Shown: positions 24,666-33,348 of the stretch, piece by piece
How positions within the stretch are numbered: the stretch's first letter is position 1
How the letters are laid out: the number at the start of each line of letters is the position of its first letter
NCBI RefSeq assembly: GCF_009733595.1
Contig: NZ_WOFH01000018.1
Span: 62,001 to 126,000 of the forward strand
Direction of reading: 5' to 3'
DNA: 64,000 bases
From: Actinomadura litoris
GTDB taxonomy: Bacteria; Actinomycetota; Actinomycetes; Streptosporangiales; Streptosporangiaceae
Made by a program: the position numbers and the translations under genes
Notes under the pieces: generated by a model
Database searches by the model: none
Seen by the model: the letters and a program-made list of their open reading frames with translations, nothing else
Told to the model about the DNA's origin: nothing

Positions 24666-25184
24666 CTAGGCGGTGCGGGCGCGGTGGCGGCGGACGGCGT
24701 CCCGGTTGGAGCAGCGCTGCGAGCAGTAGCGGCGGCGGCCCGTGCGGGTGGTGTCGGCGAAGATCACGGTGCACCCGGCCACCGCGCAGCGGCGGAGCCG
24801 GTGCATGCCGCGCCCGACCAGGTGCAGGGCCGTGCCGACGGAGATCAGCGCGGACAGCAGGACGCCGAGCGGCTGCCGTTCCTCGCGGTAGTGCAGGTGC
24901 CAGCCGGTACCGCCGTGGTCGGTCAGCCGGGGGTAGGCGGCGGACGCCGCGAGCATCCGGTTGACCAGGTCGGCGCGTTCGCGCTCGTCGGTGGCGTCGA
25001 CGGCCTTCTCCCACGCGTCCAGGGCCGTGTGGACGCGGTCGAGGTCGTCGGGGGTCGCGGGGCCGTCCAGCAGCAGTCCGGCGGCGCGGCAGCGGTCCGC
25101 GAGTTCCGCCGGATCCGCCGGGCGCCGGTTGGCCAGATCGGCGGCCAGGTTGACGGCGTCCTCTCCGTAAGGGTTGAGGTGCAT
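24666..25184 (-). CDS. CGNR-type zinc-finger regulator (CSNR variant)
   Basis: A 172-residue protein with an N-terminal ABATE-like helical domain (NPYGEDAVNLAADLANRRP) and a C-terminal zinc finger. The finger reads CAVAGCTVIFADTTRTGRRRYC then SQRCSNRDAVRRHRAR, with CSNR in place of the usual CGNR. It is divergent from a GNAT acetyltransferase-MFS pair with only 19 bp between start codons and is probably its regulator. It parallels the CGNR-MFS pair at 4933-6869. No strong palindrome pair like the AACCGGTT sites was found; ACAT-N6-ATGT at 25193-25206 is a weak candidate. Confidence 0.86.
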   Translation of the reverse strand: MHLNPYGEDAVNLAADLANRRPADPAELADRCRAAGLLLDGPATPDDLDRVHTALDAWEKAVDATDERERADLVNRMLAASAAYPRLTDHGGTGWHLHYREERQPLGVLLSALISVGTALHLVGRGMHRLRRCAVAGCTVIFADTTRTGRRRYCSQRCSNRDAVRRHRARTA

Positions 25185-25203
25185 AAGCCCATTACATCAT
25201 GCT

Positions 25204-25701
25204 ATGTCCATGACAAACCCTGTGAGCAGGACGTATGAGGTGCGGCGGGCGACCGAGGACGACGTCGCGGAGCTGATGCGGTTGCGGGCGATGCTGTTCG
25301 TGAACCTCGGCGGCGAGTACTTCAACCCCTCCGACGGAGACGACGAGTGGCTCGTGGCACTGGAGCGCGTGCTGAAGGAGAAGCTGGAGGACGACGACGC
25401 CCACATCCTCGTCGTGGACGGTGAGGACGGCCTCGCCGCGTGCGGCATCGGCACCATCGAGCAGTGGTTCCCCGGCCCGCACTCGCGGAACGGCCGGGTG
25501 GGGCACGTGGTCGGTGTCGTCACGGTCCCGGAGTACCGGCGGCGCGGGTACAGCCGGGCGATCATGGGGAGGCTGCTCGACTGGTTCAGGGAGCGCGACG
25601 TCGCCCGCGTGGACCTGTTCGCCTCGCACGACGGTTCGCCGCTCTACCGCGATCTCGGCTTCACCGACCACCCCGACCCGGCGCTGTACTGGCGTCCGTG
25701 A
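25204..25701 (+). CDS. GNAT family N-acetyltransferase
   Basis: A 165-residue GCN5-related acetyltransferase. The N-terminal strand-helix YEVRRATEDDVAELMRLRAMLF and the acetyl-CoA pyrophosphate loop VVTVPEYRRRGYSRAIMGRLL (motif A, R/Q-x-x-G-x-G/A) are clear; LYRDLGFTDHP forms the end of motif B. Starts at 25204 or 25210 are both possible, without an obvious ribosome binding site, suggesting a leaderless transcript from the short divergent promoter. It overlaps the MFS gene by 4 bp (GTGA). The acceptor substrate is unknown. Confidence 0.9.
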   Translation: MSMTNPVSRTYEVRRATEDDVAELMRLRAMLFVNLGGEYFNPSDGDDEWLVALERVLKEKLEDDDAHILVVDGEDGLAACGIGTIEQWFPGPHSRNGRVGHVVGVVTVPEYRRRGYSRAIMGRLLDWFRERDVARVDLFASHDGSPLYRDLGFTDHPDPALYWRP

Positions 25702-26882
25702 GGTACCGGTGGGTCGTTCTCGGCATCGCCACCTTCGCCCAGGCCGCGTCCAGCTTCTTCGTGCAGGGCATCGGGGCGATGGGGATCACGCTCCAGCGGG
25801 ACCTGGACCTGAGCACCGCGCAGCTCGGGCTCCTGCTGTCGGCGGCCCAGTTCGCCCCGCTGATCGGGCTGGTGGTGGCGGGCGAGCTGCTGGACCGCTA
25901 CAACGAGCGCTGGGTCGTCGGCGCGGGCGCGTGCGTGGTCGCGGCGGGGCTCGGCGCGGGCAGCCTCGCGCCGGGCTACGCGGCGCTGCTCGGCGTCCTG
26001 CTGGTCGTCGGCGCCGGTTACAGCACCGCCCAGCCCGGCGGCAGCAAGGCGGTGGCGTCCTGGTTCGATGCGTCCCAGCGCGGGCTGGCGATGGGGCTGC
26101 GCCAGGCCGGGCTGCCGCTGGGCGGCGCGCTCGCGGCCGCCGTCCTGCCCTTGGTCGCCGATGTCCACGGGTGGCGGACGGCGCTCGTGGTCGGCGGGTG
26201 CGTCGCGCTGGCGGGCGCCGCCGTCTTCATGGGCTTCTACCGGGCGCCGCCCCTGCCCGAGGCTCCCCGGGGCGAGAAGGTCACGCTGGCCGCGCGGGTG
26301 CGGATGCTGCGCGAACCGTCCATGGTGAAGATCATGCTGTCGGGGACGAGCCTGATCTCGGTGCAGAGCGGGATCCTCGTCCTGACCGTGCTGTACCTCC
26401 ACGACGTGACGGAGCTCGGCGCGGGCGCGGCGGCGCTCGTGCTCGTGGTGGCGCAGGGTGCGGGCGTGGCCGGACGGATCTGCATGGCGGCCTGGAGCGA
26501 TCGCGTCGGGTCCGGGCGCTACGCGTCCGTGATGATCTGCATGGTCGCCGTGGTCGCGGGGATGGCGGCGCTGGCCACGCCGCTCGGACGGGCGGCGCCG
26601 ACGGCCTGCCTCCTGTTCGTCTGGCTGGGATTCTTCGGATACGGCTGGTACGGCCCCTGGGTCGCCTACGTCGCCGAGTCGGCGCCGCCGGGCAAGACGG
26701 GCTTCGCGCTGGGGCTGGCCATGTCGGTGAACCAGATCGCGATCATCCTCGCGCCGCCCCTGCTGGGGCTGCTGAGGGACGCCACCGGCGGGTTCACGCC
26801 GGTGTGGGGCGTCCTCGCCGCGATGACCGGCGTCGCGCTGGCGGTCACGGCACGCGCGCAGCGCCGTCCGTGCGCCGTCTAG
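25698..26882 (+). CDS. MFS transporter (12-helix)
   Basis: A 394-residue major facilitator. The N-terminus starts in the first helix (YRWVVLGIATFAQAASSFFVQGIGAMG), a motif-A-like loop reads GELLDRYNERW, and GAGYSTAQPGGSKAVASWF plus MGLRQAGLPLGGALAAAV resemble cyanate/organic-anion MFS carriers. Twelve hydrophobic segments are seen. The GTG start overlaps the GNAT stop, so the two are co-translated. The pairing of an acetyltransferase with an exporter under a zinc-finger regulator suggests detoxification, but the substrate is unknown. Confidence 0.88.
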   Translation: MRYRWVVLGIATFAQAASSFFVQGIGAMGITLQRDLDLSTAQLGLLLSAAQFAPLIGLVVAGELLDRYNERWVVGAGACVVAAGLGAGSLAPGYAALLGVLLVVGAGYSTAQPGGSKAVASWFDASQRGLAMGLRQAGLPLGGALAAAVLPLVADVHGWRTALVVGGCVALAGAAVFMGFYRAPPLPEAPRGEKVTLAARVRMLREPSMVKIMLSGTSLISVQSGILVLTVLYLHDVTELGAGAAALVLVVAQGAGVAGRICMAAWSDRVGSGRYASVMICMVAVVAGMAALATPLGRAAPTACLLFVWLGFFGYGWYGPWVAYVAESAPPGKTGFALGLAMSVNQIAIILAPPLLGLLRDATGGFTPVWGVLAAMTGVALAVTARAQRRPCAV

Positions 26883-26960
26883 TCCAGGGCGCGCCCTGAA
26901 CGACCTCGGCCGTCACGCGAAGCGATGCCGCGCCCGCCAGGGCGGTGGGCCGGGGCTTCA

Positions 26961-28178
26961 TCAGGCCGGCGTGGGGTGGACGGTCCCGGTGACCTCGCCG
27001 AGCGAGATCAGCGAGCCGGACGCGCCCGGCGCCTTCGCGCGGATCGTGACCGTGTCGCCGTCCTCCAGGAAGGTGCGCTTGGTGCCGTCGTCCAGTTCCA
27101 GGGGCTCGCGGCCGTTCCACGACAGTTCGAGGAGGCAGCCGCGCTGGTCCCGCTCGGGCCCGGAGACCGTCCCGGACGCGAACAGGTCGCCGGTGCGCAG
27201 CGGCGCGCCGTTCACCGTGGCGTGCGCGAGCTGCTGCGGCGACGTCCAGTACATCGACGCGAACGGCGGGCGGGACGCGACCTGCCCGTTGATCAGCACC
27301 TCCAGGTGCAGGTCGAGCCCCCACGGCTCCGCGCAGCGCAAGTAGGGGAGCGGGGCCGGGTCCTGGACGGGCGGGGTCACGCGCGCGGGCTCCAGCGCGG
27401 CCACCGGCACCACCCACGGCGAGATCGACGTCGCGAACGACTTGCTCAGGAAGGGGCCGAGCGGCTGCGACTCCCAGCTCTGCAGGTCGCGGGCGCTCCA
27501 GTCGTTCACCAGCACGAACCCGAACACGTGGTCGCGGAATGCCGAGGTCGGGACGCCGCGTCCGGCCGGGGAGGGCACCCCGGCGACGAACCCGACCTCG
27601 GCCTCGAAGTCGAGGCGGAGCGAGGGCCCGAACACCGGCTCCGCCTCGCCGGGCGTCCTGCGCTGGCCGGCCGGGCGGATGATCGGCGTCCCGGACGGGT
27701 ACACCGTGCCCGCCCGGCCGTGGTAGGCGACGGGCAGCCGCTTCCAGTTGGGCGTCAGCGAGTCGCTGTTGGGGCGGAAGATCCGGCCGACGTTCGTGGC
27801 GTGGTGCACGGAGGAGTAGAAGTCGGCGTAGTCGGCGACCTCGAAGGGCCGCAGCAGCTTGACGTCCGCGACCGGGATCAGGTGCGGCTCGACCCGGGGG
27901 CGGTGCGCCTCGTCGGTCAGCAGCTCGACGAGCCGGGCGCGGTTGGCCCGCCACGAGGCGGGGCCCGCCACCATGAAGGCGTTCAGCGACCCCGACGCGA
28001 AGCAGCGCCGGTCGTCGATCAGCCCGGCGGCCGACAGCCCGGCCAGGTCGAGTACGTGCTCCCCGATGGCGACGCCCACGCGGGGCAGCTCCCCCGGACG
28101 CGAGAACACCCCGTAGGGCAGGTTCTCGACCCCGAAGCCGCCTTCCTCGCTGACCTCAACCCACGAAACGGTCGTCAT
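26961..28178 (-). CDS. fahA: fumarylacetoacetase
   Basis: A 405-residue fumarylacetoacetate hydrolase, the last enzyme of homogentisate (tyrosine) breakdown, releasing fumarate and acetoacetate. The N-terminal SH3-like part (SWVEVSEEGGFGVENLPYGVF) is followed by the catalytic domain with DYADFYSSVHHATNVGRIFRP, YHGRAGTVYPSGTPI and the metal-binding DFEAEVGFVAG and LVNDWSARDLQSWE segments. The ATG at 28178 gives the family N-terminus. hmgA of the same pathway lies about 1.4 kb away on the opposite strand; no maleylacetoacetate isomerase is seen in the window. Confidence 0.95.
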   Translation of the reverse strand: MTTVSWVEVSEEGGFGVENLPYGVFSRPGELPRVGVAIGEHVLDLAGLSAAGLIDDRRCFASGSLNAFMVAGPASWRANRARLVELLTDEAHRPRVEPHLIPVADVKLLRPFEVADYADFYSSVHHATNVGRIFRPNSDSLTPNWKRLPVAYHGRAGTVYPSGTPIIRPAGQRRTPGEAEPVFGPSLRLDFEAEVGFVAGVPSPAGRGVPTSAFRDHVFGFVLVNDWSARDLQSWESQPLGPFLSKSFATSISPWVVPVAALEPARVTPPVQDPAPLPYLRCAEPWGLDLHLEVLINGQVASRPPFASMYWTSPQQLAHATVNGAPLRTGDLFASGTVSGPERDQRGCLLELSWNGREPLELDDGTKRTFLEDGDTVTIRAKAPGASGSLISLGEVTGTVHPTPA

Positions 28179-28295
28179 GGAGAGGTACCTTCCCCCGCGC
28201 CCGGGCATCTGATCTGACCGGGAGCCTCCGGATCCGTCCGGGACCGGCCGACAGTACAGCCACAAAGGCCGGTAAAAGCCGCGAAAGGCGCGCGG

Positions 28296-29354
28296 CTACT
28301 CGGCGGGCGGGACGGGGGAGCTGCGGAAGCTGCCGGACGGCGGCGGGTTCCAGGTCAGGATCGGGAGGTCGTCGGACTCCTCGCCGTCGGAGCCGGCGGC
28401 TGGGTCGGCGGCTGGGTCGGCGGCTGGGTCGGCGGCGCGGCGGGTGTCCCGGTCGTCGGCGGCGTCCGGGTCCTCGGCGCGGTCGGCGGGCGGACCGTCG
28501 TGCTCCTCGCCGTCCGCCGCGTGGGTGCCCGAAGGACGCGGCGGGGGCATGACCAGGTCGGGACGGGTCGTGCGGGTCGACCTCGGCTCCCGGGCCGGGG
28601 GCTTGGCGGGGTCCCGCACCAGCTCGACGTCGGTGGGGAGCGTGGCGGGCGGGCCGATCGCGAGCGGGCCGAGGCCGGGGATGTGGTCGACCTCGGGGGC
28701 GGGCTCGGGCGGCGTCTCCGGCGCGGCGGGCGCCCGGAGTTCGGGCGGTGCCTCCGGCTCGGGCCGGGTTTCGAGTTCCGGCCGCGCCTCGGGTTCGGGG
28801 GGCGCCTCCAGTTCGGGGCGGGCCTCGGGGACCGGAGCGGGCTCGATGACCTTGACGTGGCCGCGCTGGCCCTCCACGGGCTCCGGCTCCCCGGCGGCCG
28901 GGCGGGCCGTCCTGATCTGCTTGAACATCGTCAGCCAGAGCCAGAGCGCGATCACCAGGATGGCGTGCGGCGCCACCGCCACGCCCACCCGCAGCGGGTC
29001 GCCCGAGAGGTCGTCGAAGCCGCGCAGCGAGTGCTGGACGGAGATCGCCGCGACCCCCGCGACCAGCACGAGCAGCAGCGTCCAGCGCAGCAGCCGCGTC
29101 CACCAGCGCGCGTTCCGGGTGATGACCAGCGACAGGATCGTCAGCGCGGTGAGCGCGTCGGCCATCGCGGGGTAGATCGGCGCCCAGCGGCGGCTCGCGC
29201 GTCCCTCGATCGCGAGGTCGCGCAGCAGGTCGTAGGTCAGCACGTAGGCGCCGCCCGCGAGCGCGGCGACGACGAGGCCGGCGGTCGCGGTGAGCAGCCG
29301 CCGCTGCACCGGCGTGTAGCGGGGAGCGCCGGGGCGGGTGGGATCAGATGGCAT
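28296..29354 (-). CDS. DUF2637-type membrane protein with repetitive C-terminal tail
   Basis: A 352-residue protein. Residues about 20-150 contain four membrane helices (LLTATAGLVVAALAGGAYVLTYD, then MADALTALTILSLVI, LLRWTLLLVLVAGVAA and VAPHAILVIALWLWLTMF), matching DUF2637, often found in actinomycete plasmid- and conjugation-related loci. The remaining ~200 residues are Pro/Glu/Ala-rich and repetitive, with RPELEAPPEPEARPEL and PAADPAADPAADPAA. The ATG at 29354 is preferred; an upstream start adds 17 residues. It sits between fahA and hmgA without an obvious pathway link. Confidence 0.78.
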   Translation of the reverse strand: MPSDPTRPGAPRYTPVQRRLLTATAGLVVAALAGGAYVLTYDLLRDLAIEGRASRRWAPIYPAMADALTALTILSLVITRNARWWTRLLRWTLLLVLVAGVAAISVQHSLRGFDDLSGDPLRVGVAVAPHAILVIALWLWLTMFKQIRTARPAAGEPEPVEGQRGHVKVIEPAPVPEARPELEAPPEPEARPELETRPEPEAPPELRAPAAPETPPEPAPEVDHIPGLGPLAIGPPATLPTDVELVRDPAKPPAREPRSTRTTRPDLVMPPPRPSGTHAADGEEHDGPPADRAEDPDAADDRDTRRAADPAADPAADPAAGSDGEESDDLPILTWNPPPSGSFRSSPVPPAE

Positions 29355-29578
29355 GGTTCTCGTTCCGGGGAGGGACGCGTGAGGGGACTCCAAGGTCGTC
29401 CCCACAGCGAGATTAGCCAGCCCCGAGGGCGGTTGACCCTGACTTCAACGCGATCAACGTCGTCATGTGCGCGTTAAGGGTAGAGACGTACGGTATGGAG
29501 GCAAGGGGTGGGTGACCCGGACCGCCGTACGGAGACCGGCGGGAGCCCGGATCGGCGACGTCCCGGGAGGAGGCGACG
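29355..29578. promoter_or_regulatory. divergent promoter region before hmgA
   Basis: About 220 bp between divergent starts. GTTGA (29432-29436) and TCAAC (29445-29449) form an inverted repeat with an 8-bp spacer, and another TCAAC follows at 29454-29458. TTGACC at 29433-29438 could be a -35, but no good -10 is spaced from it. The operator and promoter assignments are tentative. Confidence 0.3.
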
Positions 29579-30763
29579 ATGCCGTACTACAGGGTCGTGG
29601 GGGAGATCCCGCGCAAGCGCCACGTGCAGTTCCGCCGACCGGACGGCGGCCTGTACGCGGAGGAGCTGATGGGCGAGGAGGGATTCTCGTCCGATTCGAG
29701 CCTGCTGTACCACCGGCACGCCCCGACGGCGATCACCAGGAGCGAGGGCGTGCTGTCCGCCGAGGCGGAGCCGGCGCCGAACCATCCGCTGCGGCCGCGC
29801 GCCTACCGCACCCAGGACCTCCCTGAGGGAGACGACCTCGTCCTCGGCCGCCAGGTGCTGTTCGGCAACGAGGACGTACGGATCTCGTTCGCCGCGACCG
29901 CGGGCGCGGGCGGCCCGAGCGAGCTGTACCGCGATTCCGTTGGGGCGGAGGTCGTGTTCCTCCAGACCGGGCGCGCCCGGGTGGAGACGATGTACGGCGC
30001 GCTCGACGTGTCCGAGGGCGACTATGTGGTCATTCCGACCGGGACGATCCACCGCTGGATACCGGAGGGGCCGGTGAAGGCCCTCGTGGTCGAGGCCCGG
30101 GGGCACGTCCGGCCGCCGGGGCGCTACCTGTCGCGGTACGGGCAGTTCCTGGAGCACGCCCCCTACAGCGAGCGCGACCTGCGCGGGCCGCTGGAGCCGG
30201 TGCTGGTGGAGGGCGGGGAGGTGCCGGTCCTCGTCCGCACCCGGGACGGCCTGTCGCGGCTGACCTACCTCCACCACCCGTTCGACGTGGTCGGCTGGGA
30301 CGGCTGCCTCTACCCCTACGCCTTCGCCATCGCCGACTTCGAGCCGATCGTGAAGCGGACGCACGCTCCGCCGCCCGTCCACCAGACGTTCGAGGGCCCC
30401 GGGTTCGTGATCTGCTCGTTCTGCCCGAGGCCGCTGGACTTCGACGATGATGCGGTGCCGATCCCGTACAACCACCACAATGTGGATAGCGACGAGATGA
30501 TGTTCTATGTGGGCGGTGACTACTCCGCGCGCAAGGGTTCGGGCATCGGTATCGGGTCGATCTCCCTGCATCCGTCCGGCTTCACGCATGGGCCGCAGCC
30601 GGGTGCGGTGGAGGCGGTGGTCGAGGGGGTGCGGCAGGGGCATGGCACCTCGACCGAGCTGGCCGTCATGATCGACACCTTCCGCCCGCTGCGGCTCGGC
30701 GCGGCGGCGCGGCGCTGCGAGGATCCCGAGTACGCGTGGACGTGGGCGCGCGCCGCCGGATGA
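29579..30763 (+). CDS. hmgA: homogentisate 1,2-dioxygenase
   Basis: A 394-residue cupin-fold iron(II) dioxygenase that opens homogentisate to maleylacetoacetate in tyrosine/phenylalanine catabolism. Typical segments are VGEIPRKRHVQFRRPDGGLYAEELMGEEGF at the start, VIPTGTIHRWIPEGP in the cupin barrel, HHPFDVVGWDGCLYPYAF, and the iron-ligand region NHHNVDSDEMMFYVGGDY. The length fits the shorter bacterial form. GGAGGAGGCGACG supplies the ribosome binding site. It functions with fahA on the opposite strand; the 4-hydroxyphenylpyruvate dioxygenase gene is not in the window. Confidence 0.95.
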   Translation: MPYYRVVGEIPRKRHVQFRRPDGGLYAEELMGEEGFSSDSSLLYHRHAPTAITRSEGVLSAEAEPAPNHPLRPRAYRTQDLPEGDDLVLGRQVLFGNEDVRISFAATAGAGGPSELYRDSVGAEVVFLQTGRARVETMYGALDVSEGDYVVIPTGTIHRWIPEGPVKALVVEARGHVRPPGRYLSRYGQFLEHAPYSERDLRGPLEPVLVEGGEVPVLVRTRDGLSRLTYLHHPFDVVGWDGCLYPYAFAIADFEPIVKRTHAPPPVHQTFEGPGFVICSFCPRPLDFDDDAVPIPYNHHNVDSDEMMFYVGGDYSARKGSGIGIGSISLHPSGFTHGPQPGAVEAVVEGVRQGHGTSTELAVMIDTFRPLRLGAAARRCEDPEYAWTWARAAG

Positions 30764-30776
30764 GGCGCGCGACCGG

Positions 30777-31571
30777 ATGAGACGAGACGACACGGAGCCA
30801 CCAGGGGTGGGAAGAGACGACGACGAGCGGGCGGACGCGGAGGAGCGGCTCGGGGAGTTCGAGCGGGCCTTCGACGGCAGGGGCGGTTACCGGCGCGCCG
30901 TGGGGTGGCTGGTCCTGCTGGGCGCGGCGGTGGTGATGCTCCTCGCGGCGGCGATCGTGTTCACGGCCGCGGGGCTGTGGCGGCTCGGGGTGCCGGCGGC
31001 GCTGCTGGCGGCGGCCTGCGCGTTCGTCGCCGCGCCGGTCGCCAGGGGCGCGGCGCTGCGGCACGGGAACCGGGTGGTGAGCCTGTTCGGCGGCGGTCTG
31101 GCGGTGAGCGGCGGGCCGGAGGGCGAAGCCTCCTACACCTGGGACGATCTGGTCTCGGTCACGCTCGCCGGGGTCCGGCGGGGGCGGCGGACGCGGTGGC
31201 GGCTCACGCTCCTCGCCGAGGACGGCCGCGTCCTGCGGTTCGGGGAGGAGCTGCCGGACGTCTCCGCCCTCGGTGAGGCGGTGGCGGCGGAGGCGGCGTC
31301 CCGCCAGGTCCCGCGCCATCTGGCGGCGGTGAAGGCGGGCGAGGAGGTGTGCCTCGGCCCGTTCACCGTGGACCTGGAGGGCGTCGGCAAGGAGGGCGAG
31401 CGGCTGCCGTGGCACGCCGTCCGGGACGTGGTGATCGAGAACGGCGTGGTCGCGGTGCGGACGCGCGGCGAGCGGACGGCCCTGGCCGCGATCGCGGGCC
31501 ACATGCCGGACGCGCTGGTGTTCACCGCCCTGTGCTCGCAGGTCAAGGCGCTGAACGAGGGCCATCGCTAG
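30777..31571 (+). CDS. two-helix membrane protein with PH-like domain, function unknown
   Basis: A 264-residue protein. An acidic N-terminus is followed by two membrane helices (about 43-65, AVGWLVLLGAAVVMLLAAAIVF, and 70-88, LGVPAALLAAACAFVAAPVA). A beta-rich cytoplasmic domain follows, LRHGNRVVSLFGGGLAV to HAVRDVVIENGVVAVRTRGE, resembling the DUF6585/PH-like proteins common in actinomycetes. It starts 14 bp after hmgA, possibly within the same transcript, but no functional link is evident. Confidence 0.72.
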   Translation: MRRDDTEPPGVGRDDDERADAEERLGEFERAFDGRGGYRRAVGWLVLLGAAVVMLLAAAIVFTAAGLWRLGVPAALLAAACAFVAAPVARGAALRHGNRVVSLFGGGLAVSGGPEGEASYTWDDLVSVTLAGVRRGRRTRWRLTLLAEDGRVLRFGEELPDVSALGEAVAAEAASRQVPRHLAAVKAGEEVCLGPFTVDLEGVGKEGERLPWHAVRDVVIENGVVAVRTRGERTALAAIAGHMPDALVFTALCSQVKALNEGHR

Positions 31572-31596
31572 TTTTTCGGGAAAACTTCGCGGGGGA

Positions 31597-31624
31597 CGTC
31601 GAGAACGGCCGGACGGCTCCGATC
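31597..31624 (+). promoter_or_regulatory. candidate ECF42-dependent promoter
   Basis: CGTCGA (31597-31602) and CGATC (31620-31624) are separated by 17 bp, about 110 bp upstream of the DGPF-ECF42 operon. ECF42 sigma factors are reported to use TGTCGA/CGWTC-like -35/-10 elements and to autoregulate, so this fits apart from the first base. Confidence 0.4.
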
Positions 31625-31733
31625 CCCAGGTGCGCCCCGGCCGTCCGGGACGACATCGTCCGGCCCGGCCCGTCCGGGCGGCCCCTCGGGGCGCCGGGCG
31701 ACGCCTGAACACATGGGAATCGAAGGAGACGAC

Positions 31734-32099
31734 GTGAAGTACATGCTGCTGATCTTCAACCGGCCCGGGTTCGTCGAGGAACTGACCGAGACCGAGCGCC
31801 AGGAGCTGTTCGCCGAGGTCGACTCGATCATGAAGGAGCTGGACGACCGGGGCGAGTGGGTCGGCGGGGAGGGGCTGGCCGACCCGTCGCAGACCAAGGT
31901 CGTCCGGGAGCGGGACGGGCTGCCCGCCGTGACCGACGGGCCGTTCCTGGAGGCCAAGGAGCACCTCGCCGGATACCTCACCGTCGACACCGAGACGCTG
32001 GAGCGGGCCGTCGAGATCGCCTCGCGGTGGCCGGACGTCCGGTACGGCGGGCGCATGGAGGTGCGGGCCGTCATGGAAGCCGCCGGGACGGAGATGTGA
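31734..32099 (+). CDS. YCII-related DGPF protein, partner of ECF42 sigma factor
   Basis: A 121-residue YciI-like ferredoxin-fold protein. The defining motif DGPF is present in AVTDGPFLEAKEHLAGYLTVD, and the N-terminal strand reads VKYMLLIFNRPGF. The GTG at 31734 follows GAAGGAGA. DGPF proteins are genetically paired with ECF42-group sigma factors; here the sigma gene starts within the stop codon. Its biochemical role is unknown; YciI relatives include chlorophenol dehydrochlorinase-like enzymes. Confidence 0.9.
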   Translation: MKYMLLIFNRPGFVEELTETERQELFAEVDSIMKELDDRGEWVGGEGLADPSQTKVVRERDGLPAVTDGPFLEAKEHLAGYLTVDTETLERAVEIASRWPDVRYGGRMEVRAVMEAAGTEM

Positions 32100-33346
32100 C
32101 CGATCCGCTGGGCGTCGAGGACCTGCTGCGCGAGCTGGCGCCGCAGGTCCTGGGCGTGCTCGTCCGGCGGCACGGCGCGTTCGACGCCTGCGAGGACGCC
32201 GTGCAGGAGGCGCTGCTCGCCGCCGCCCTCCAGTGGCCGGAGGAGGGCGTGCCGGAGAAGCCGCGCGGCTGGCTGCTGACCGTCGCGACCCGGCGGCTCA
32301 CCGACCAGTGGCGCAGCGAGAGCGCGCGCCGCGACCGCGAGGCGGCGGTCGCCGCGTGGGACCCGGCCGCCTCCTCCAGCGGGCCCGAGCCGGGCGAGGA
32401 CCAGCCCGGCGACCGCGACGACACGCTGACGCTGCTGTTCCTGTGCTGCCACCCCGCGCTGTCCCCGCCCTCGCAGGTGGCGCTGACGCTCCGCGCCGTC
32501 GGCGGCCTGACCACCGGGCAGATCGCCCGCGCGTTCCTGGTGCCCGAGACGACGATGGGCCAGCGGATCAGCCGGGCCAAGCAGAAGATCAAGTCGACCG
32601 GCGCGCGGTTCGGCATGCCGCCCGCCGGGGAGCGCGCGGAGCGGCTGCGGGCCGTCCTGCACGTCCTCTACCTGATCTTCAACGAGGGTTACACGGCCTC
32701 CAGCGGGCCCGACCTGCACCGCGCCGACCTCACCGCCGAGGCGATCCGGCTGACCCGCGCCCTGCACGCGCTGCTGGACGGCGACGGCGAGGTCGCCGGC
32801 CTGCTCGCGCTGATGCTGCTGACCGACGCCCGCCGCGCCGCGCGGACCGGGCCCGGCGGCCTGCTGATCCCGCTCACCGAGCAGGACCGGACGCGCTGGG
32901 ACGCCGCCGCCATCGCCGAGGGCACCGCGCTGATCACCGACGCCCTCACCTGGTCGCCGCCGGGCCCGTACCAGTTGCAGGCCGCGATCGCCGCCGTGCA
33001 CGCGGAGGCGGCGCGTCCGCAGGACACCGACTGGCCGCAGATCCTCTCGCTCTACCGGCTGCTCACCCGCGTCGCGCCCAACCCCATGGTCACGCTGAAC
33101 GAGGCGGTGGCGCTGGCGATGGTGCGCGGCCCGCGCGCCGGCCTCGACCTGCTGGCGACCCTGGACGGCGACGAGCGCGTGTCCGGCCACCACCGGCTCG
33201 ACGCCGTCCGCGCCCACCTGCTGGAGAAGGCCGGTGACACCGGCGCGGCGCGCGAGGCGTACCGGGCCGCCGCGCGCGCGACCACGAGCCTGCCCGAGAA
33301 GCGCTATCTGGAGTCCCGCGCCGCGGGCCTGAACGGAACGGATTGA
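32096..33346 (+). CDS. ECF RNA polymerase sigma factor, ECF42 group
   Basis: A 416-residue ECF sigma factor with a C-terminal extension. Sigma region 2 includes FDACEDAVQEALLAAALQWPEEGVPEKPRGWLLTVATRRLTD, and region 4 includes LTTGQIARAFLVPETTMGQRISRAKQKIK. The ~200-residue helical extension after region 4 (LHVLYLIFNEGYTASSGPDLHRADLTAEAIRLTRAL) is the TPR-like domain typical of ECF42, which needs no anti-sigma factor. The GTG overlaps the stop of the upstream DGPF gene, the characteristic ECF42 gene pair. An alpha/beta hydrolase follows 2 bp downstream. Confidence 0.92.
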   Translation: MTDPLGVEDLLRELAPQVLGVLVRRHGAFDACEDAVQEALLAAALQWPEEGVPEKPRGWLLTVATRRLTDQWRSESARRDREAAVAAWDPAASSSGPEPGEDQPGDRDDTLTLLFLCCHPALSPPSQVALTLRAVGGLTTGQIARAFLVPETTMGQRISRAKQKIKSTGARFGMPPAGERAERLRAVLHVLYLIFNEGYTASSGPDLHRADLTAEAIRLTRALHALLDGDGEVAGLLALMLLTDARRAARTGPGGLLIPLTEQDRTRWDAAAIAEGTALITDALTWSPPGPYQLQAAIAAVHAEAARPQDTDWPQILSLYRLLTRVAPNPMVTLNEAVALAMVRGPRAGLDLLATLDGDERVSGHHRLDAVRAHLLEKAGDTGAAREAYRAAARATTSLPEKRYLESRAAGLNGTD

Positions 33347-33348
33347 TC

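Noticed and set aside
28296..29354. Conjugative/plasmid element suggested by DUF2637
   Set aside because: No FtsK/TraB, replication or integrase genes accompany it; it lies between two catabolic genes.
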